From Puniceicoccaceae bacterium K14 (GTDB lineage: Bacteria; Verrucomicrobiota; Verrucomicrobiia; Opitutales; Opitutaceae), in assembly GCA_022538095.1 (NCBI GenBank), contig JAKYXN010000025.1:1-64000 (forward strand): 64,000 bases of DNA, read 5' to 3'. Below the pieces are notes generated by a model. It searched no databases. It was not told the origin of the DNA and saw only the letters and a program-made list of their open reading frames with translations. A program made the translations under genes and the position numbers. Of this stretch, positions 36,003 to 45,712 are shown piece by piece. Position 1 is the stretch's first letter. Each line of letters opens with the position of its first letter.

Positions 36003-37197
36003 TGGATACACTACGATTCGAAAATTTAGCTTCTGCCCTCTCATTTGCAGACAACATCACTCCCCTAACCTTATCTTGATTTTCCATGACATCCGTAACT
36101 GATTCGAAGATACTGGTTGGAGAGCTATGCTCTACTAGCCAACCCGTTTTCCCATTTTCGATCATATCTGGAATTCCACCAACCCTGCTTGCAACAACGG
36201 GAAGCCCGACAAGCATGGCTTCAACAATAACCAAACCTTGAGCTTCTTTCCATCCCCCAGGGCTTTCTCGGCTAGGAACAATCAGAACATCCGCAGCTGA
36301 CATCCAACTTGTTACTTCTTCAGACTTTAACCATCCTGTCCAATGAACGCTGCCAAAAATTCGGAGGTTCTTTGCTAAATCGACAAACTTTCCCCGATCT
36401 TGCCCATCTCCCACAATGCAAGCTGCAGCATCTGGATAACGATTCTTTAAAAGTGCAAATGCTTCCAAGAAATCAGCCACACCCTTTTCTTCGATTAATC
36501 GCCCCACAAAAAGCACTAAAGGCTTTTTGCTACCTATAATATCGGACTTGATCGTTCGGACAACATCTCCAATCGCTTCTTTCTCATTGGGAGATGCATG
36601 AATCAACCTCAGTTTAGACTTAACATCAGCTAACGCCATAACGGCTTCTCGGGTAGCTTCGCTATTCACCGTAACGGCATCTACATTCCGTAAAGTCCAG
36701 GACTTCAAAAAACCCATCAACCCAGTCTGCTTGAGTCCAAAAACATCGTTCCCATGGCTCGTCGTTATATGAGGAATACTTAAAAATTTGGATACTAAAG
36801 CGGAAACAATCCCTTGAGGCAAAAGCGAGTGAGAATGAATAACATCTGGCCTCAAGATGAAAGCCTGACGAACAGACGCTAAAAGCTCGAATGCAAACAG
36901 GAAGGGAAGCAAAAATTTTGTCCAGGGGCGCTTGCGAAGATTTATCAACATCCCTCCCTCATAGCATAGTTTTTGCATACGAAGAGGGAAAAAGTAAGCA
37001 AATCTTCGAACTTCAACCCCATCCACCTTTTCTGTAAATGCAGCACCTTCCCCATGCGGAGCAAGCACAACTACACGGTGACCTAGAGAGACCAAACTAC
37101 GTGCTTGGTTCAGCACAAAGGGTGGCGTCGCATCACCCTCAAATCGTGGCAGGACAGACGTAATCATTAATACTGTAAGAGCTCGATTCGAACTCAT
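35965..37197 (-). CDS. GT4 glycosyltransferase
   Basis: A 410-residue GT-B glycosyltransferase. N-terminal: LTVLMITSVLPRFEGDATPPF and IHSHSLLPQG. C-terminal: LVLFVGRLIEEKGVADFLEAF, AACIVGDGQD, VHWTGWLKSEEVTSWMSAADVLIVPSRESP, and EAQGLVIVEAMLVGLPVVAS, with both conserved Glu residues. Part of the minus-strand arm, it overlaps the downstream GT4 by at least 38 bases and lies five bases from the membrane GT39 gene. It is likely to work in the same pathway as the plus-strand genes. Confidence 0.93.
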   Translation of the reverse strand: MSSNRALTVLMITSVLPRFEGDATPPFVLNQARSLVSLGHRVVVLAPHGEGAAFTEKVDGVEVRRFAYFFPLRMQKLCYEGGMLINLRKRPWTKFLLPFLFAFELLASVRQAFILRPDVIHSHSLLPQGIVSALVSKFLSIPHITTSHGNDVFGLKQTGLMGFLKSWTLRNVDAVTVNSEATREAVMALADVKSKLRLIHASPNEKEAIGDVVRTIKSDIIGSKKPLVLFVGRLIEEKGVADFLEAFALLKNRYPDAAACIVGDGQDRGKFVDLAKNLRIFGSVHWTGWLKSEEVTSWMSAADVLIVPSRESPGGWKEAQGLVIVEAMLVGLPVVASRVGGIPDMIENGKTGWLVEHSSPTSIFESVTDVMENQDKVRGVMLSANERAEAKFSNRSVSNELVRLYEEVAR

Positions 37198-37202
37198 AAG
37201 GC

Positions 37203-38813
37203 TTATCTCATCTCCCTAAGTTTTTTTACAATACAAATAGGAAGGCCCATTCTTTCTATACGAATAATTTCCTCACCCTCCAAAATCGTATCCATTCTCA
37301 TCTGCGTATTTCCAATATAAAAATCAGCATCACTTGCATCGTTCGACAAGAAATAACCATCTGGTAAATATGGTTCCAATATTTGCCAAGGTCCTGAAAC
37401 AAACAATCTGATATTCCCAGACCCTTCACCCGCTTCTCCTACATAATCGATTATCTCATCTAAGGCTCTCTTCCCACTAGTATACCAATATTCAGTTTCG
37501 TACTTATTTAGCGAACCAGCCGTCCCTCCAACCAAATAATTATAATACACATACTGGTATGGGTGTAGTCGTATATTAATAGAAAACGAATACAAAAGAC
37601 AGAGCAAGGTCACTACCAATCCAAGGATACGTTTTCTTCGATCTTTCCAAATACGATTCATTCCGACTGCCCATATCAACGAGCCTAATGCGCATGCAGA
37701 GGGTAAAACATACAACATATGCCGGTAACCATTGTGTATTGCAGAATTCTTAATAAATACATAGACAACTGGAAATATCACTACAAATGCAGTCAAACCG
37801 ACCAAGAAAACTGCATGACGATTACCTCGTACCAACGCGACCAAATTGGTACGCCACAATAGCCCCAGAACAAGCCCAATAACAAACAATGCCAAGATCC
37901 ACTCAGGCATCTTAACTAGAAACATCCAGATAACATAACTAGAGGGAGTCGTTCCCGCATCATACATTTGCCCATCGTAAAGTACTGGTATTGTATTGGA
38001 AAAATTATTCAATTCGCCGACTGCCTGAGCAGAAGCGCCAAATGGGTTCCGATGAGAACGTGGCCACCAAGGAATCAATACAATGAGCGCTAGCAAAGCT
38101 ACTAAAGCTCCTCGCCAAGAAAAGCCAAGCACGCCTCTGGCACCTAATAACCTACCATCTTTCTTCTCACCCACAAAACACCAAAGCGTGGCAACAGCAC
38201 CGAAGTAAGCGATAAATATCACTCCGGGAGGACGCATCGCCATCGCGAGGCCAGTTGTAATACCCAAAAACGCATAGTCGCCTAAACGGGGTTCAGGAAA
38301 TGATCCAACAAGACGTAACAATGCAAATGTTGCTAACGAATACATAGCCGCAAAAGGCACGTCTTTCGGGTTAATAAAAATGTGGCCATAAAATTCAGGG
38401 ATCGCGAGAAGCATTACCCCGCTAAAGACTGATGCGATACTTATAATTTCTGGCTTGAGGCTCTGACAGAACTTCCTCAGCAAAAACCGAGTAATTAGGA
38501 CGGTCATTAGAATTGTCAGTATTCCAAATGCGACATTCCAAATACGGCTTAACAGCACATCATTTCCCGGAAAAGATCTTCTCGCTATAGCTAATGGGAT
38601 ATCATACAAACCTGGATACAAATCATGCGGCGACATCCTTATCACTTCAAGTTTATCGTCCTCAGAAATCAATCGTTCGTAATAATCAACTTTAAGGTTT
38701 CCCGAATTCCACCTAGTTGGTTCGTCCCAGCTTAAACTGTAATCTCCACTCGTAAAAATTGCGACACAGACAAACGCTCCTAAGAACAAAGTTAAAAATG
38801 CAGGGAATTTCAT
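37203..38813 (-). CDS. GT39-like membrane glycosyltransferase (PMT/ArnT superfamily)
   Basis: A 536-residue integral membrane protein with about ten to eleven hydrophobic segments. The first periplasmic loop holds YSLSWDEPTRW (about 26-36), the acidic Asp-Glu pair typical of lipid-phosphate-sugar dependent transferases, and GHIFINPKDVPFA (about 155-167) is the second family motif. These enzymes transfer a sugar from a polyprenyl-phosphate donor to a periplasmic acceptor. The donor could be the product of the GtrB-like enzyme at 25615. No other gene in the minus arm is needed for this. The last 100 residues are soluble. Confidence 0.85.
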   Translation of the reverse strand: MKFPAFLTLFLGAFVCVAIFTSGDYSLSWDEPTRWNSGNLKVDYYERLISEDDKLEVIRMSPHDLYPGLYDIPLAIARRSFPGNDVLLSRIWNVAFGILTILMTVLITRFLLRKFCQSLKPEIISIASVFSGVMLLAIPEFYGHIFINPKDVPFAAMYSLATFALLRLVGSFPEPRLGDYAFLGITTGLAMAMRPPGVIFIAYFGAVATLWCFVGEKKDGRLLGARGVLGFSWRGALVALLALIVLIPWWPRSHRNPFGASAQAVGELNNFSNTIPVLYDGQMYDAGTTPSSYVIWMFLVKMPEWILALFVIGLVLGLLWRTNLVALVRGNRHAVFLVGLTAFVVIFPVVYVFIKNSAIHNGYRHMLYVLPSACALGSLIWAVGMNRIWKDRRKRILGLVVTLLCLLYSFSINIRLHPYQYVYYNYLVGGTAGSLNKYETEYWYTSGKRALDEIIDYVGEAGEGSGNIRLFVSGPWQILEPYLPDGYFLSNDASDADFYIGNTQMRMDTILEGEEIIRIERMGLPICIVKKLREMR

Positions 38814-38969
38814 AGTTAGTTTATCTCTGACTTGAGACTATAATCAGCTCAAGGCTTCAAACCTCAAGGGCAACTATTCCTCGTAACGTAAAGAAAATAC
38901 TAATCTTAGTCATTTTGTCTTAGAGGTAATGACATTTCTTTTTTCAAAGTATGAAAACACCCGAAATAA

Positions 38970-40868
38970 TTATTCGTTCGGTATAACATTTTCTAAACTC
39001 AAGCGTATACGTTGATACCGATCAACACCCAATGCATCAATTAATTGAGGATTGCGCATACACATCGCAGCACCCAATTCGCCATGGTAACCCAAACTAA
39101 TTTCTCTTTCCACCTTTTTAGGTAACTGAGGACTCGGTAAGTCTGGCTGACTTAAAAGCAAAGCTCCTAAGCAAGCTGAGGCCCCCCATTCATACTTAGC
39201 TAAAGCTGCCTGCCAAACTTCGGTTGCCACATTTTTCTTTCCTTGATTCCACAAAGCCACCCCTTTGACGTAATCAATAATTGGATCACTGATGACAATT
39301 CGACCAAGCTGTCCTTCAAATGAATTCCAGTTATGTTTAAGATCTGACGATCTTCCCGACGCTACCAAATTATAAAAAGAAATTACCTTGATTCGCAGCG
39401 CATCTCCACGATTCGGATCTATCTCCAAAGCCTTTTCGGACCACTGAATAGCTTCTTCGTCTCGGCCCAACTTTGCAGATGAATCTGCTAGCAACATGAA
39501 GTCTTGAATCTCGGTATCTCGAGAAGCCACATTGCCAATATTAGAAAACGTAACAACAGCAAATACGATCGGTACGCTAAGAACTACCAACCGCCTCGAC
39601 CGATCCCTTTTTTTCCAGATCGACGGATACAAGGAAACACCACCTGACAAAATTGCCATAACTGGTAAAAGCGGTACCCTAAAGCGAGCCGACACCATGT
39701 AGATCATTAACCCCACAGCATACGCTAAGGCCAAAAGCAAAACACCTTGAGCCACCTTAGGCCGTCTATAGAAAAGAACAAGCATTCCGCCACTCGCTAA
39801 CACAAACAAAATTCCCGTTGAAATAGGATTTCCCCTCAACCACGGAGAACGCTCTTTGTGAAAAGCAAAGGTCTTATTGTTATATTGTTCATAATTATTG
39901 GCTAAAGCATAAGCTTTCCAAATCATCAATTTCGTCCATTGCCCCGGATTTTCCAATACACTGCTTATTGTTTTACTTCGCCAATACGCAGATTGCTCTG
40001 AAATTGTCCCCTCTCCACCCGTCTCGTTTTTATACAGAATTTCAGATTCAACACGTGTCGGGTTTCTATGCTCACCCAAATCATGAATAAATACGCTTTG
40101 TTTTAGATATAAGCCATTTGCCTCTGGTTTATTGGAAGCCCAAAGATTGTATGCTCCTTGCCAAGGCAAAACGCCAAATGCCCCACCCCAACTTAATTGG
40201 ATCAGACCATAAACAAAAAGAGGAAGAAGGCTGCCTCCTAGAACTGATACAGTTGCTTTTAGCCTAGACCTATCAAGAACTACCCAAACAAGAATCAAGA
40301 AATATATAGCAAGTAGAGGGGCGAAAAAATGCGGACGGGCCAAAGGGGCCATTCCCAATAAAAATCCACTCGCAAAACGAATCCGACCACCCGTTTGCGA
40401 CGACCCCAACTCCATCATCAAGCATATGCCCCCAAAGAACAACAAACAGCCCAAAGCGACATCAAGCGGATCACCTGAAAAATGAATCAACACTGGGTTT
40501 AATCCCACAAACAATCCTGTCACCAAAATTGAAGTACAATTCTTCCAAAGCGACCATGACAGACGAAGGCAAATAACAGTCAACCCAATGTGAAAAAAGA
40601 TCCCCAAAACCCCTGATACAGAAACCACTCCGTCATAACTCAAGCCAAGGCTGAAAAACAATGAGAGGAATGCGGGGTAAAGCATTGCTCTATAAAAAGG
40701 CTCCTGGGCAAGCGTCCCATCAGCAATACTCTGAGCGATTAACAAATTCTCTTGGCCATCTAAAACCGGACTAAGCCCAAGCGGGGTTTGCATATACCAA
40801 AAAAAATGCCCAAACGCATAAATTGCGGTTATTAACACTACAGACAAACTGAGACGTAAAGGAGTCAT
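38970..40868 (-). CDS. GT39-like membrane protein with C-terminal TPR-like region
   Basis: A polytopic protein (632 residues from ATG 40868). Its N-terminal half has about ten membrane segments with PVLDGQENLLIAQS and PFYRAMLYPAF in the first loop, a weaker version of the GT39 acidic loop. The C-terminal half (about 470-632) is soluble and TPR-like: EAIQWSEKALEIDPNRGDALR, VKGVALWNQGKKNVATEVWQAAL. The combination of a GT39-like channel with TPRs is seen in O-glycosylation/lipid-linked sugar enzymes. The ATG 40868 is preferred over a TTG at 40907 because the latter would read through a terminator-like hairpin. It lies 156 bases upstream of the next GT39 gene. Confidence 0.78.
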   Translation of the reverse strand: MTPLRLSLSVVLITAIYAFGHFFWYMQTPLGLSPVLDGQENLLIAQSIADGTLAQEPFYRAMLYPAFLSLFFSLGLSYDGVVSVSGVLGIFFHIGLTVICLRLSWSLWKNCTSILVTGLFVGLNPVLIHFSGDPLDVALGCLLFFGGICLMMELGSSQTGGRIRFASGFLLGMAPLARPHFFAPLLAIYFLILVWVVLDRSRLKATVSVLGGSLLPLFVYGLIQLSWGGAFGVLPWQGAYNLWASNKPEANGLYLKQSVFIHDLGEHRNPTRVESEILYKNETGGEGTISEQSAYWRSKTISSVLENPGQWTKLMIWKAYALANNYEQYNNKTFAFHKERSPWLRGNPISTGILFVLASGGMLVLFYRRPKVAQGVLLLALAYAVGLMIYMVSARFRVPLLPVMAILSGGVSLYPSIWKKRDRSRRLVVLSVPIVFAVVTFSNIGNVASRDTEIQDFMLLADSSAKLGRDEEAIQWSEKALEIDPNRGDALRIKVISFYNLVASGRSSDLKHNWNSFEGQLGRIVISDPIIDYVKGVALWNQGKKNVATEVWQAALAKYEWGASACLGALLLSQPDLPSPQLPKKVEREISLGYHGELGAAMCMRNPQLIDALGVDRYQRIRLSLENVIPNE

Positions 40869-40889
40869 AAAAAGGAGGGTCAACCCTCC
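40869..40889 (-). other. terminator-like hairpin touching the start codon
   Basis: On the minus strand GGAGGGT (40889..40883) pairs with ACCCTCC (40880..40874), followed by five T and then directly the ATG at 40868. The GGAGG in the stem may also act as a ribosome-binding sequence. It looks like an attenuator or a remnant of a terminator for the upstream fumarase. Confidence 0.55.
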
Positions 40890-40969
40890 CTCTAGCAACG
40901 ACACCAAGCGACTGTACCTGAACTCAGCAGCCTAAATAGAACGATCTTAATCCATTCTGATCAATGAAG

Positions 40970-40995
40970 AAGGCCACCCGATTGCAGGTGACCTT
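40970..40995 (-). terminator. hairpin after fumarase gene
   Basis: AAGGTCACC (40995..40987) pairs with GGTGGCCTT (40978..40970) in minus orientation with one G-T-type pair. The T-run that follows is short (TCTTCATT), so termination is only moderate. Confidence 0.5.
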
Positions 40996-41022
40996 CCTTA
41001 AACGAAAATTTGCAGTAACCAA

Positions 41023-42666
41023 CTACGGCCGCTTCTTCATATTCTCCTGACGGATGATCTTGAAGAAATCGTTGCCTTTGTCGTCGACCAAGATGAAAGC
41101 GGGGAAATTCTCTACCTCGATTTTCCAAATCGCTTCCATGCCGAGCTCTTCGTACTCAACAAGCTCCACCTTCTTGATATTGTCCTGAGCCAAAATCGCA
41201 GCTGGCCCTCCAATTGATCCGAGGTAGAAACCACCATGTGCCTTACACGCATCTGTAACCTGTTGGCTACGATTGCCTTTCGCTAGCATGATCATTGAGC
41301 CCCCATTTGCCTGGAACTGCTCCACATAACTATCCATCCGTCCTGCAGTAGTCGGTCCAAACGAGCCTGAAGGCATCCCCTTTGGCGTTTTCGCTGGTCC
41401 CGCATAGTAGACCGGATGATCCTTCATATACTGCGGCAAACCTTCGCCACGCTCAATCCGTTCCTTGAGCTTTGCATGAGCGATATCGCGGGCAACAATG
41501 ATTGTCCCTTTGAGCGACAGACGCGTCTTCACTGGATACTCGGTTAGTTCCGCCAAAATTTCCTTCATTGGCCGATTAAGGTCGAGCTCGACAACTTCCC
41601 CTCCTTTGGCTCCACGAAGATGCTCAGGAATGAAACGCCCTGGATCCCCTTCGAGCTTTTCGATCCAAAGACCCTCTTTGTTGATCTTCGTTTTGATATT
41701 ACGATCCGCCGAACAGGAAACGCCCAACCCGACCGGACAGCTCGCCCCGTGACGCGGCATGCGGACAATGCGAACATCGAGTGCGAAGTACTTGCCGCCA
41801 AACTGAGCTCCGATGCCGCACTCTTTAGCTCGCTGCAACATCTTCTCTTCCAATTCAATATCGCGAAAAACGCGTCCGCCCGCACTACCGCTTGTAGGAA
41901 GATTGTCCAAGTACTTGGTAGAAGCCAATTTAACTGTCTTCAAACACGCTTCAGCGGAAGTACCGCCAATCACGAAACACAAGTGATACGGCGGACAAGC
42001 TGCCGTACCCAGGCTCATCATTTTTTCGATGAGAAATGCCTCGAGTTTCTCGGGATTCAACAAAGCTTTCGTCTCCTGGTACAAGAACGTTTTATTCGCG
42101 GAGCCACCACCCTTGGTCAGGTAAAGAAACTTATACTCATTGCCCTGCGTCGAGTAGAGATCGATCTGCGCTGGAAGATTCGTCCCAGTGTTTTTCTCCT
42201 CGTACATGGTAATCGGAGCCGTTTGGGAATATCTCAAGTTCTCCTTCGCATACGTATTGAAAATGCCTTCGGAAATAAACTTGGCGTCATCCACACCCGT
42301 CCGAACATTTTCCCCTTTCTTACCCATCGCTATCGCCGTTCCAGTATCCTGGCAAAACGGGAGAACTCCTTGAGCAGCCACCTCTGCATTACGCAAGAGC
42401 GTCATAGCCACATGACGATCATTCTCGGAAGCTTCTGGATCATCCAAGATAGCAGCTACCTGTTCGAGGTGAGCCGGACGCAGCATAAACGATACATCGC
42501 GGATCGCTTCCTGCGTGAGATATGTCAAACCTTCAGGTTCGATTTTTAGGATTTCCTGCCCTTCGAACTCGGTCGTAGAAACGAATTCATCGGTCACAAG
42601 ACGATACTCAGTCGTATCTTCTCCTTGTTGAAAAAGCGGCTCATATTCAAAACTGCGGGTGGTCAT
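41023..42666 (-). CDS. fumA: class I fumarate hydratase, iron-sulfur type
   Basis: A 547-residue [4Fe-4S]-dependent fumarase interconverting fumarate and malate in the TCA cycle. The N-terminal alpha region has [18 protein letters not shown] (Cys near 104), the middle [16 protein letters not shown] (Cys near 223), and [16 protein letters not shown] (Cys near 318), giving the three cluster ligands at FumA-like spacing. The beta region starts after [10 protein letters not shown] and ends with [22 protein letters not shown], with the catalytic Ser-Gly loop. It is unusual only in being long. A hairpin follows it. Confidence 0.93.
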   Translation of the reverse strand: MTTRSFEYEPLFQQGEDTTEYRLVTDEFVSTTEFEGQEILKIEPEGLTYLTQEAIRDVSFMLRPAHLEQVAAILDDPEASENDRHVAMTLLRNAEVAAQGVLPFCQDTGTAIAMGKKGENVRTGVDDAKFISEGIFNTYAKENLRYSQTAPITMYEEKNTGTNLPAQIDLYSTQGNEYKFLYLTKGGGSANKTFLYQETKALLNPEKLEAFLIEKMMSLGTAACPPYHLCFVIGGTSAEACLKTVKLASTKYLDNLPTSGSAGGRVFRDIELEEKMLQRAKECGIGAQFGGKYFALDVRIVRMPRHGASCPVGLGVSCSADRNIKTKINKEGLWIEKLEGDPGRFIPEHLRGAKGGEVVELDLNRPMKEILAELTEYPVKTRLSLKGTIIVARDIAHAKLKERIERGEGLPQYMKDHPVYYAGPAKTPKGMPSGSFGPTTAGRMDSYVEQFQANGGSMIMLAKGNRSQQVTDACKAHGGFYLGSIGGPAAILAQDNIKKVELVEYEELGMEAIWKIEVENFPAFILVDDKGNDFFKIIRQENMKKRP

Positions 42667-42751
42667 GATTAGCAGACGTTATCACCGAGATTCGAAAGAT
42701 TGCAAATTCAATGACCACGAGCCCATCAGCTATTTCAAAATTGGATAAGAA

Positions 42752-44200
42752 CTATTCGAAGACTTTATCCCACTTTTGAGAACCCGTAACAAAATCTGCC
42801 ACTTTCTCGATCGCTCCGCCAAACGACCCATTAGTCAAAAATACCAAAATCGTTTCGCTATCCAGCAATTCACCGAGGCGACTTTCTAAACTCTCCTGAG
42901 CATCTTCATTTTTTTCACAAGCGAGAGCGGGAGTCCCTTGCTCTTGAAGCGATTTTGCCATCGCAGCCGTATCAATGATCGTCACATCTGCGACTGAACT
43001 TTTCTTGGCAGCTCCAATCAAAACCTCATCCGCTTTCGAAAGAGCCGCTACCATTCGGGATTTCATGATTTCCAATCGCGAAGTGTTACTCCGCGGTTCA
43101 AATGCCGCGATGAGCCGCGCCCTAGGATGGCGACTCCGCAAAGCTACCAGCATTTCTTCAATCGCCGTCGGATGATGAGCAAAATCCTCGATTACCGTGA
43201 TCCCTCGATTATTCGCCCTCACCTGCTGGCGCCGCTTCACGCCACGAAATAATTCCAAGCCCGTAAGCGATACCGACGACGGGTCGTTTCCACCCGCAAG
43301 AGCCAGAGCACTTGCCAAACACGCCATTGCCGCATTACGAGCATTGAAAAGCCCCGTCATTTTCCACGAAACACTCAACCAAAGCTTACCTTTCCAGAAA
43401 AGCTCAAAACTCGATCCATCCGACTCAGTCCTGTAATCTCCGATACGCAAATCACAATTTTCTCCAGTACCCACCGTGTAAACGGTGGTCCAACCTAACG
43501 GAAGCAACGACATAACATTTTCATCATCCCCGTTAGCCAACACAAAGCCATTTCTAGGCACGATTCTCAATAGGTGGGCAAACGTTCGTTTGACGTCCTG
43601 CAGATCACGAAAAATATCCGCATGATCGAACTCCAGATTATTCACGATCACGACATGCGGCTGGTAATGAATAAACTTACTCCGCTTGTCAAAAAACGCA
43701 CTGTCATACTCATCACCCTCGATCACAAATGGAGACTCAGCCCTACCATTCGACCACCCTTTTTCCGGATCTAAGGGAGCCCCGCCTATCATGTAGCCCG
43801 GCTCTATACCTGATTGCTCCAGCAGATAAGCAGTGATAGCGGTTGTCGTCGTTTTTCCATGAGTGCCCGTCACCACGACGTTCTTACGCCCGCTCAAAGC
43901 GAACCGACTCAACGCCTCCGGCAAGGAACAAAACTCTATCACTCGCGACTCCAGCAAAAACTCAACTTCCTCGTTCCCTCGTGAAAACGCATTTCCTACT
44001 ACGACTAAGTCCGGGGTCAGCTCTCTTAGCCGATCAACGCTGTAACCTTCCATAATCCGAATACCCGCATCCACCAGCAAGTTGCTCATCGGTGGATAAA
44101 CTGCTAAATCCGCTCCCATTACTTCGTGCCCTTGATCGCGTAGCAACAAAGCCAGATTACCCATCGCCGTTCCTGCTATGCCGAGAAAATAAATACGCAT
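42752..44200 (-). CDS. mpl: UDP-N-acetylmuramate:tripeptide ligase, murein recycling
   Basis: Mpl joins UDP-N-acetylmuramate to the tripeptide L-Ala-gamma-D-Glu-meso-DAP for murein recycling. The ATG at 44200 (MRIYFLGIAGTAMGNLALLL) is the standard start, giving 482 residues. The frame also opens with a TTG four codons earlier. GTHGKTTTT is at about 111-119, VNNLEFDHADIF near 195, and LDPEKGWSN. The central VEDFAHHPTAI marks the C-terminal domain. It is 62% of the way between MurC-like proteins and this subset. It fits AmpG-like transport upstream in the window, since both serve recycled peptides. Assignment is firm. Confidence 0.93.
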   Translation of the reverse strand: MRIYFLGIAGTAMGNLALLLRDQGHEVMGADLAVYPPMSNLLVDAGIRIMEGYSVDRLRELTPDLVVVGNAFSRGNEEVEFLLESRVIEFCSLPEALSRFALSGRKNVVVTGTHGKTTTTAITAYLLEQSGIEPGYMIGGAPLDPEKGWSNGRAESPFVIEGDEYDSAFFDKRSKFIHYQPHVVIVNNLEFDHADIFRDLQDVKRTFAHLLRIVPRNGFVLANGDDENVMSLLPLGWTTVYTVGTGENCDLRIGDYRTESDGSSFELFWKGKLWLSVSWKMTGLFNARNAAMACLASALALAGGNDPSSVSLTGLELFRGVKRRQQVRANNRGITVIEDFAHHPTAIEEMLVALRSRHPRARLIAAFEPRSNTSRLEIMKSRMVAALSKADEVLIGAAKKSSVADVTIIDTAAMAKSLQEQGTPALACEKNEDAQESLESRLGELLDSETILVFLTNGSFGGAIEKVADFVTGSQKWDKVFE

Positions 44201-44245
44201 TTCCAAAGGCAACGACTCTCAAAAGAAATGTCCACGTGGAAAACC

Positions 44246-44273
44246 AAAAAAAGCCAGCGCGTAAAACGCGCTG
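44246..44273 (-). terminator. intrinsic terminator (minus strand)
   Basis: CAGCGCGT (44273..44266) pairs with ACGCGCTG (44262..44255) on the minus strand, then a G-C pair and seven T. It ends the 44306-45160 gene before mpl. Confidence 0.9.
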
Positions 44274-44305
44274 ACCCTATTTTCAAAATTCTGATGACTA
44301 GGATT

Positions 44306-45160
44306 CTAGAATTCCATGGTGAACTCCAAAATCGCTCCCCAATCAAACGATTCGTCGGTCAAACCAACCGGAAAACTAACTCCAATCTCACGATGGTGAG
44401 GGAATTTGAAGAGAGCTCCTGGAGCAAGATAGCTTTGCGTAATCGATTCCGAATGCCCATCCGAGTCGCTTTCCTTTTCTCGGTCAGACTTGTATTCAAA
44501 GAGCAGTACTATGTCTTCTGTCGCCGAATAACTCGCAGACAATCCGTAATTGAATTCTTCAATATCGACTTCGTGCCCATGAGACTCAGCGTCATCAATC
44601 TTTACAAAGCCAGTACTAAAATGAAGACCGAAATGCTCATTAATCATTTTGCTTGCGTTGACTCCAAGGCCAAGCCCCAAAGTGCCATGACCCAAACCTT
44701 CGTCCTCATCCCCAGTTGGGAGAACTGTCTTCAAAACGGCAGACACTTGCGGAGCAGAATCAGTTTCCTCAAAGAGCACATACGAAAGCGCCATCTCAAT
44801 ATCAGTTAACCCCTTAATACTATGGACATGGTGCTCTTCATCCTCTTCGGTTTCATCCAGATGCAACACTTCTAAACTAACCTGAAGTCGATCCGTGAGA
44901 CCATACTCATAGGCAAACAATATCACATCCTCATCAATCGTTTCGTGATGAATTTCTTTATCTCTGAAGATTTCGTACCCAATATCCAATTGACTCTCTC
45001 CCTTGCCTTGTAAGAAAGCACTTTCATTTTGGATGAGAATCTCATGCTTATGAGGCACGTCACCATGAGCGGAAGAGCCTGCTGCAAAACAAATAGCAGG
45101 ACTTGCGAATAGTCCCATTGAAACGATCTTTGGTAGGTTTTTTAATTCTTTCATGTGCAT
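44306..45160 (-). CDS. putative outer-membrane protein, transporter-like barrel
   Basis: A 284-residue exported protein with a signal peptide (about 1-28, ending after CFAAG). The rest consists of alternating strands, acidic and His-rich, with HEILIQNESAFLQGKGESQLDIGYEIF and LSYVLF, and with the C-terminal GAILEFTMEF expected for a barrel. It resembles proteins annotated as transporters/phenol-degradation MetA-like outer-membrane proteins, but no partner supports such a role. The His-rich stretches (DEEHHVHS and SHGHEVD) may bind metal. An alternative start is two codons in. It is a single gene, with a terminator downstream and a hairpin at 45226-45250 upstream. Confidence 0.7.
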   Translation of the reverse strand: MHMKELKNLPKIVSMGLFASPAICFAAGSSAHGDVPHKHEILIQNESAFLQGKGESQLDIGYEIFRDKEIHHETIDEDVILFAYEYGLTDRLQVSLEVLHLDETEEDEEHHVHSIKGLTDIEMALSYVLFEETDSAPQVSAVLKTVLPTGDEDEGLGHGTLGLGLGVNASKMINEHFGLHFSTGFVKIDDAESHGHEVDIEEFNYGLSASYSATEDIVLLFEYKSDREKESDSDGHSESITQSYLAPGALFKFPHHREIGVSFPVGLTDESFDWGAILEFTMEF

Positions 45161-45337
45161 AACGTAGTCTTTTTAAGAGGCTTAGAAATCGCACATTTTT
45201 TCCAAAAAGAAACAGCGAATAGCATTTCTATACCTCAAAAATGCTGTTTGTACATTTTTTTAGCAGGTCGCGACCGTATGAATACGTACCGTACTCACAA
45301 TCAAAGATCATATATTAGCCGACCCAAAGCAAAAAGA

Positions 45338-45366
45338 GGGCCGAAGCAGATATCTGCCCCGGCCCA
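45338..45366 (-). terminator. terminator-like hairpin, minus strand
   Basis: In minus orientation GGGCCG and CGGCCC (45366..45338 region) flank the palindrome GCAGATATCTGC, and TCTTTTTG follows. It would stop transcripts from the small ORF at 45391-45588 or from an unannotated small RNA. Confidence 0.55.
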
Positions 45367-45390
45367 GGAGTGAGTCGTTAATATGGTTGG

Positions 45391-45588
45391 CTAACTTACA
45401 TGTTCGCTAAAATTGCCCCGACAGAATCCTATCCTCCTTCGCCCAAATTTGGATAAAACCCATTGTGTCGCCTGAGTAATTTTTACGCCCCACATAAGCT
45501 TCGCTACCCATTCATACGGCACTTTCGATAGAGAGTTTAGCCTAAAAATCAAATTACCCGGACTTAATTCCTGAATGCTTGCCCTCAT
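45391..45588 (-). CDS. possible small hypothetical protein
   Basis: An open frame of 65 codons followed 25 bases later by the terminator-like hairpin. No signal peptide, motif or known family is recognised. The sequence is Trp/Arg-rich in the second half. The region from 45161 to 45712 holds this frame, the hairpin, and a promoter area for the two flanking genes; it could instead encode a small RNA ending at the hairpin. Confidence 0.25.
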   Translation of the reverse strand: MRASIQELSPGNLIFRLNSLSKVPYEWVAKLMWGVKITQATQWVLSKFGRRRIGFCRGNFSEHVS

Positions 45589-45712
45589 TGGTAATTAACA
45601 CTTTATATAGTATATTTTTACTTTCCAGATAGCTAAAGTCACCCTGAAAACAAACGTTATTCCCTACATCAAGCGTACTCGCCCTTCATCCAAATTCAAT
45701 TTATCTACACGA

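Noticed and set aside
41620-42549. 309-codon plus frame antisense to fumarase
   Set aside because: Antisense shadow of a conserved gene, with no known features.
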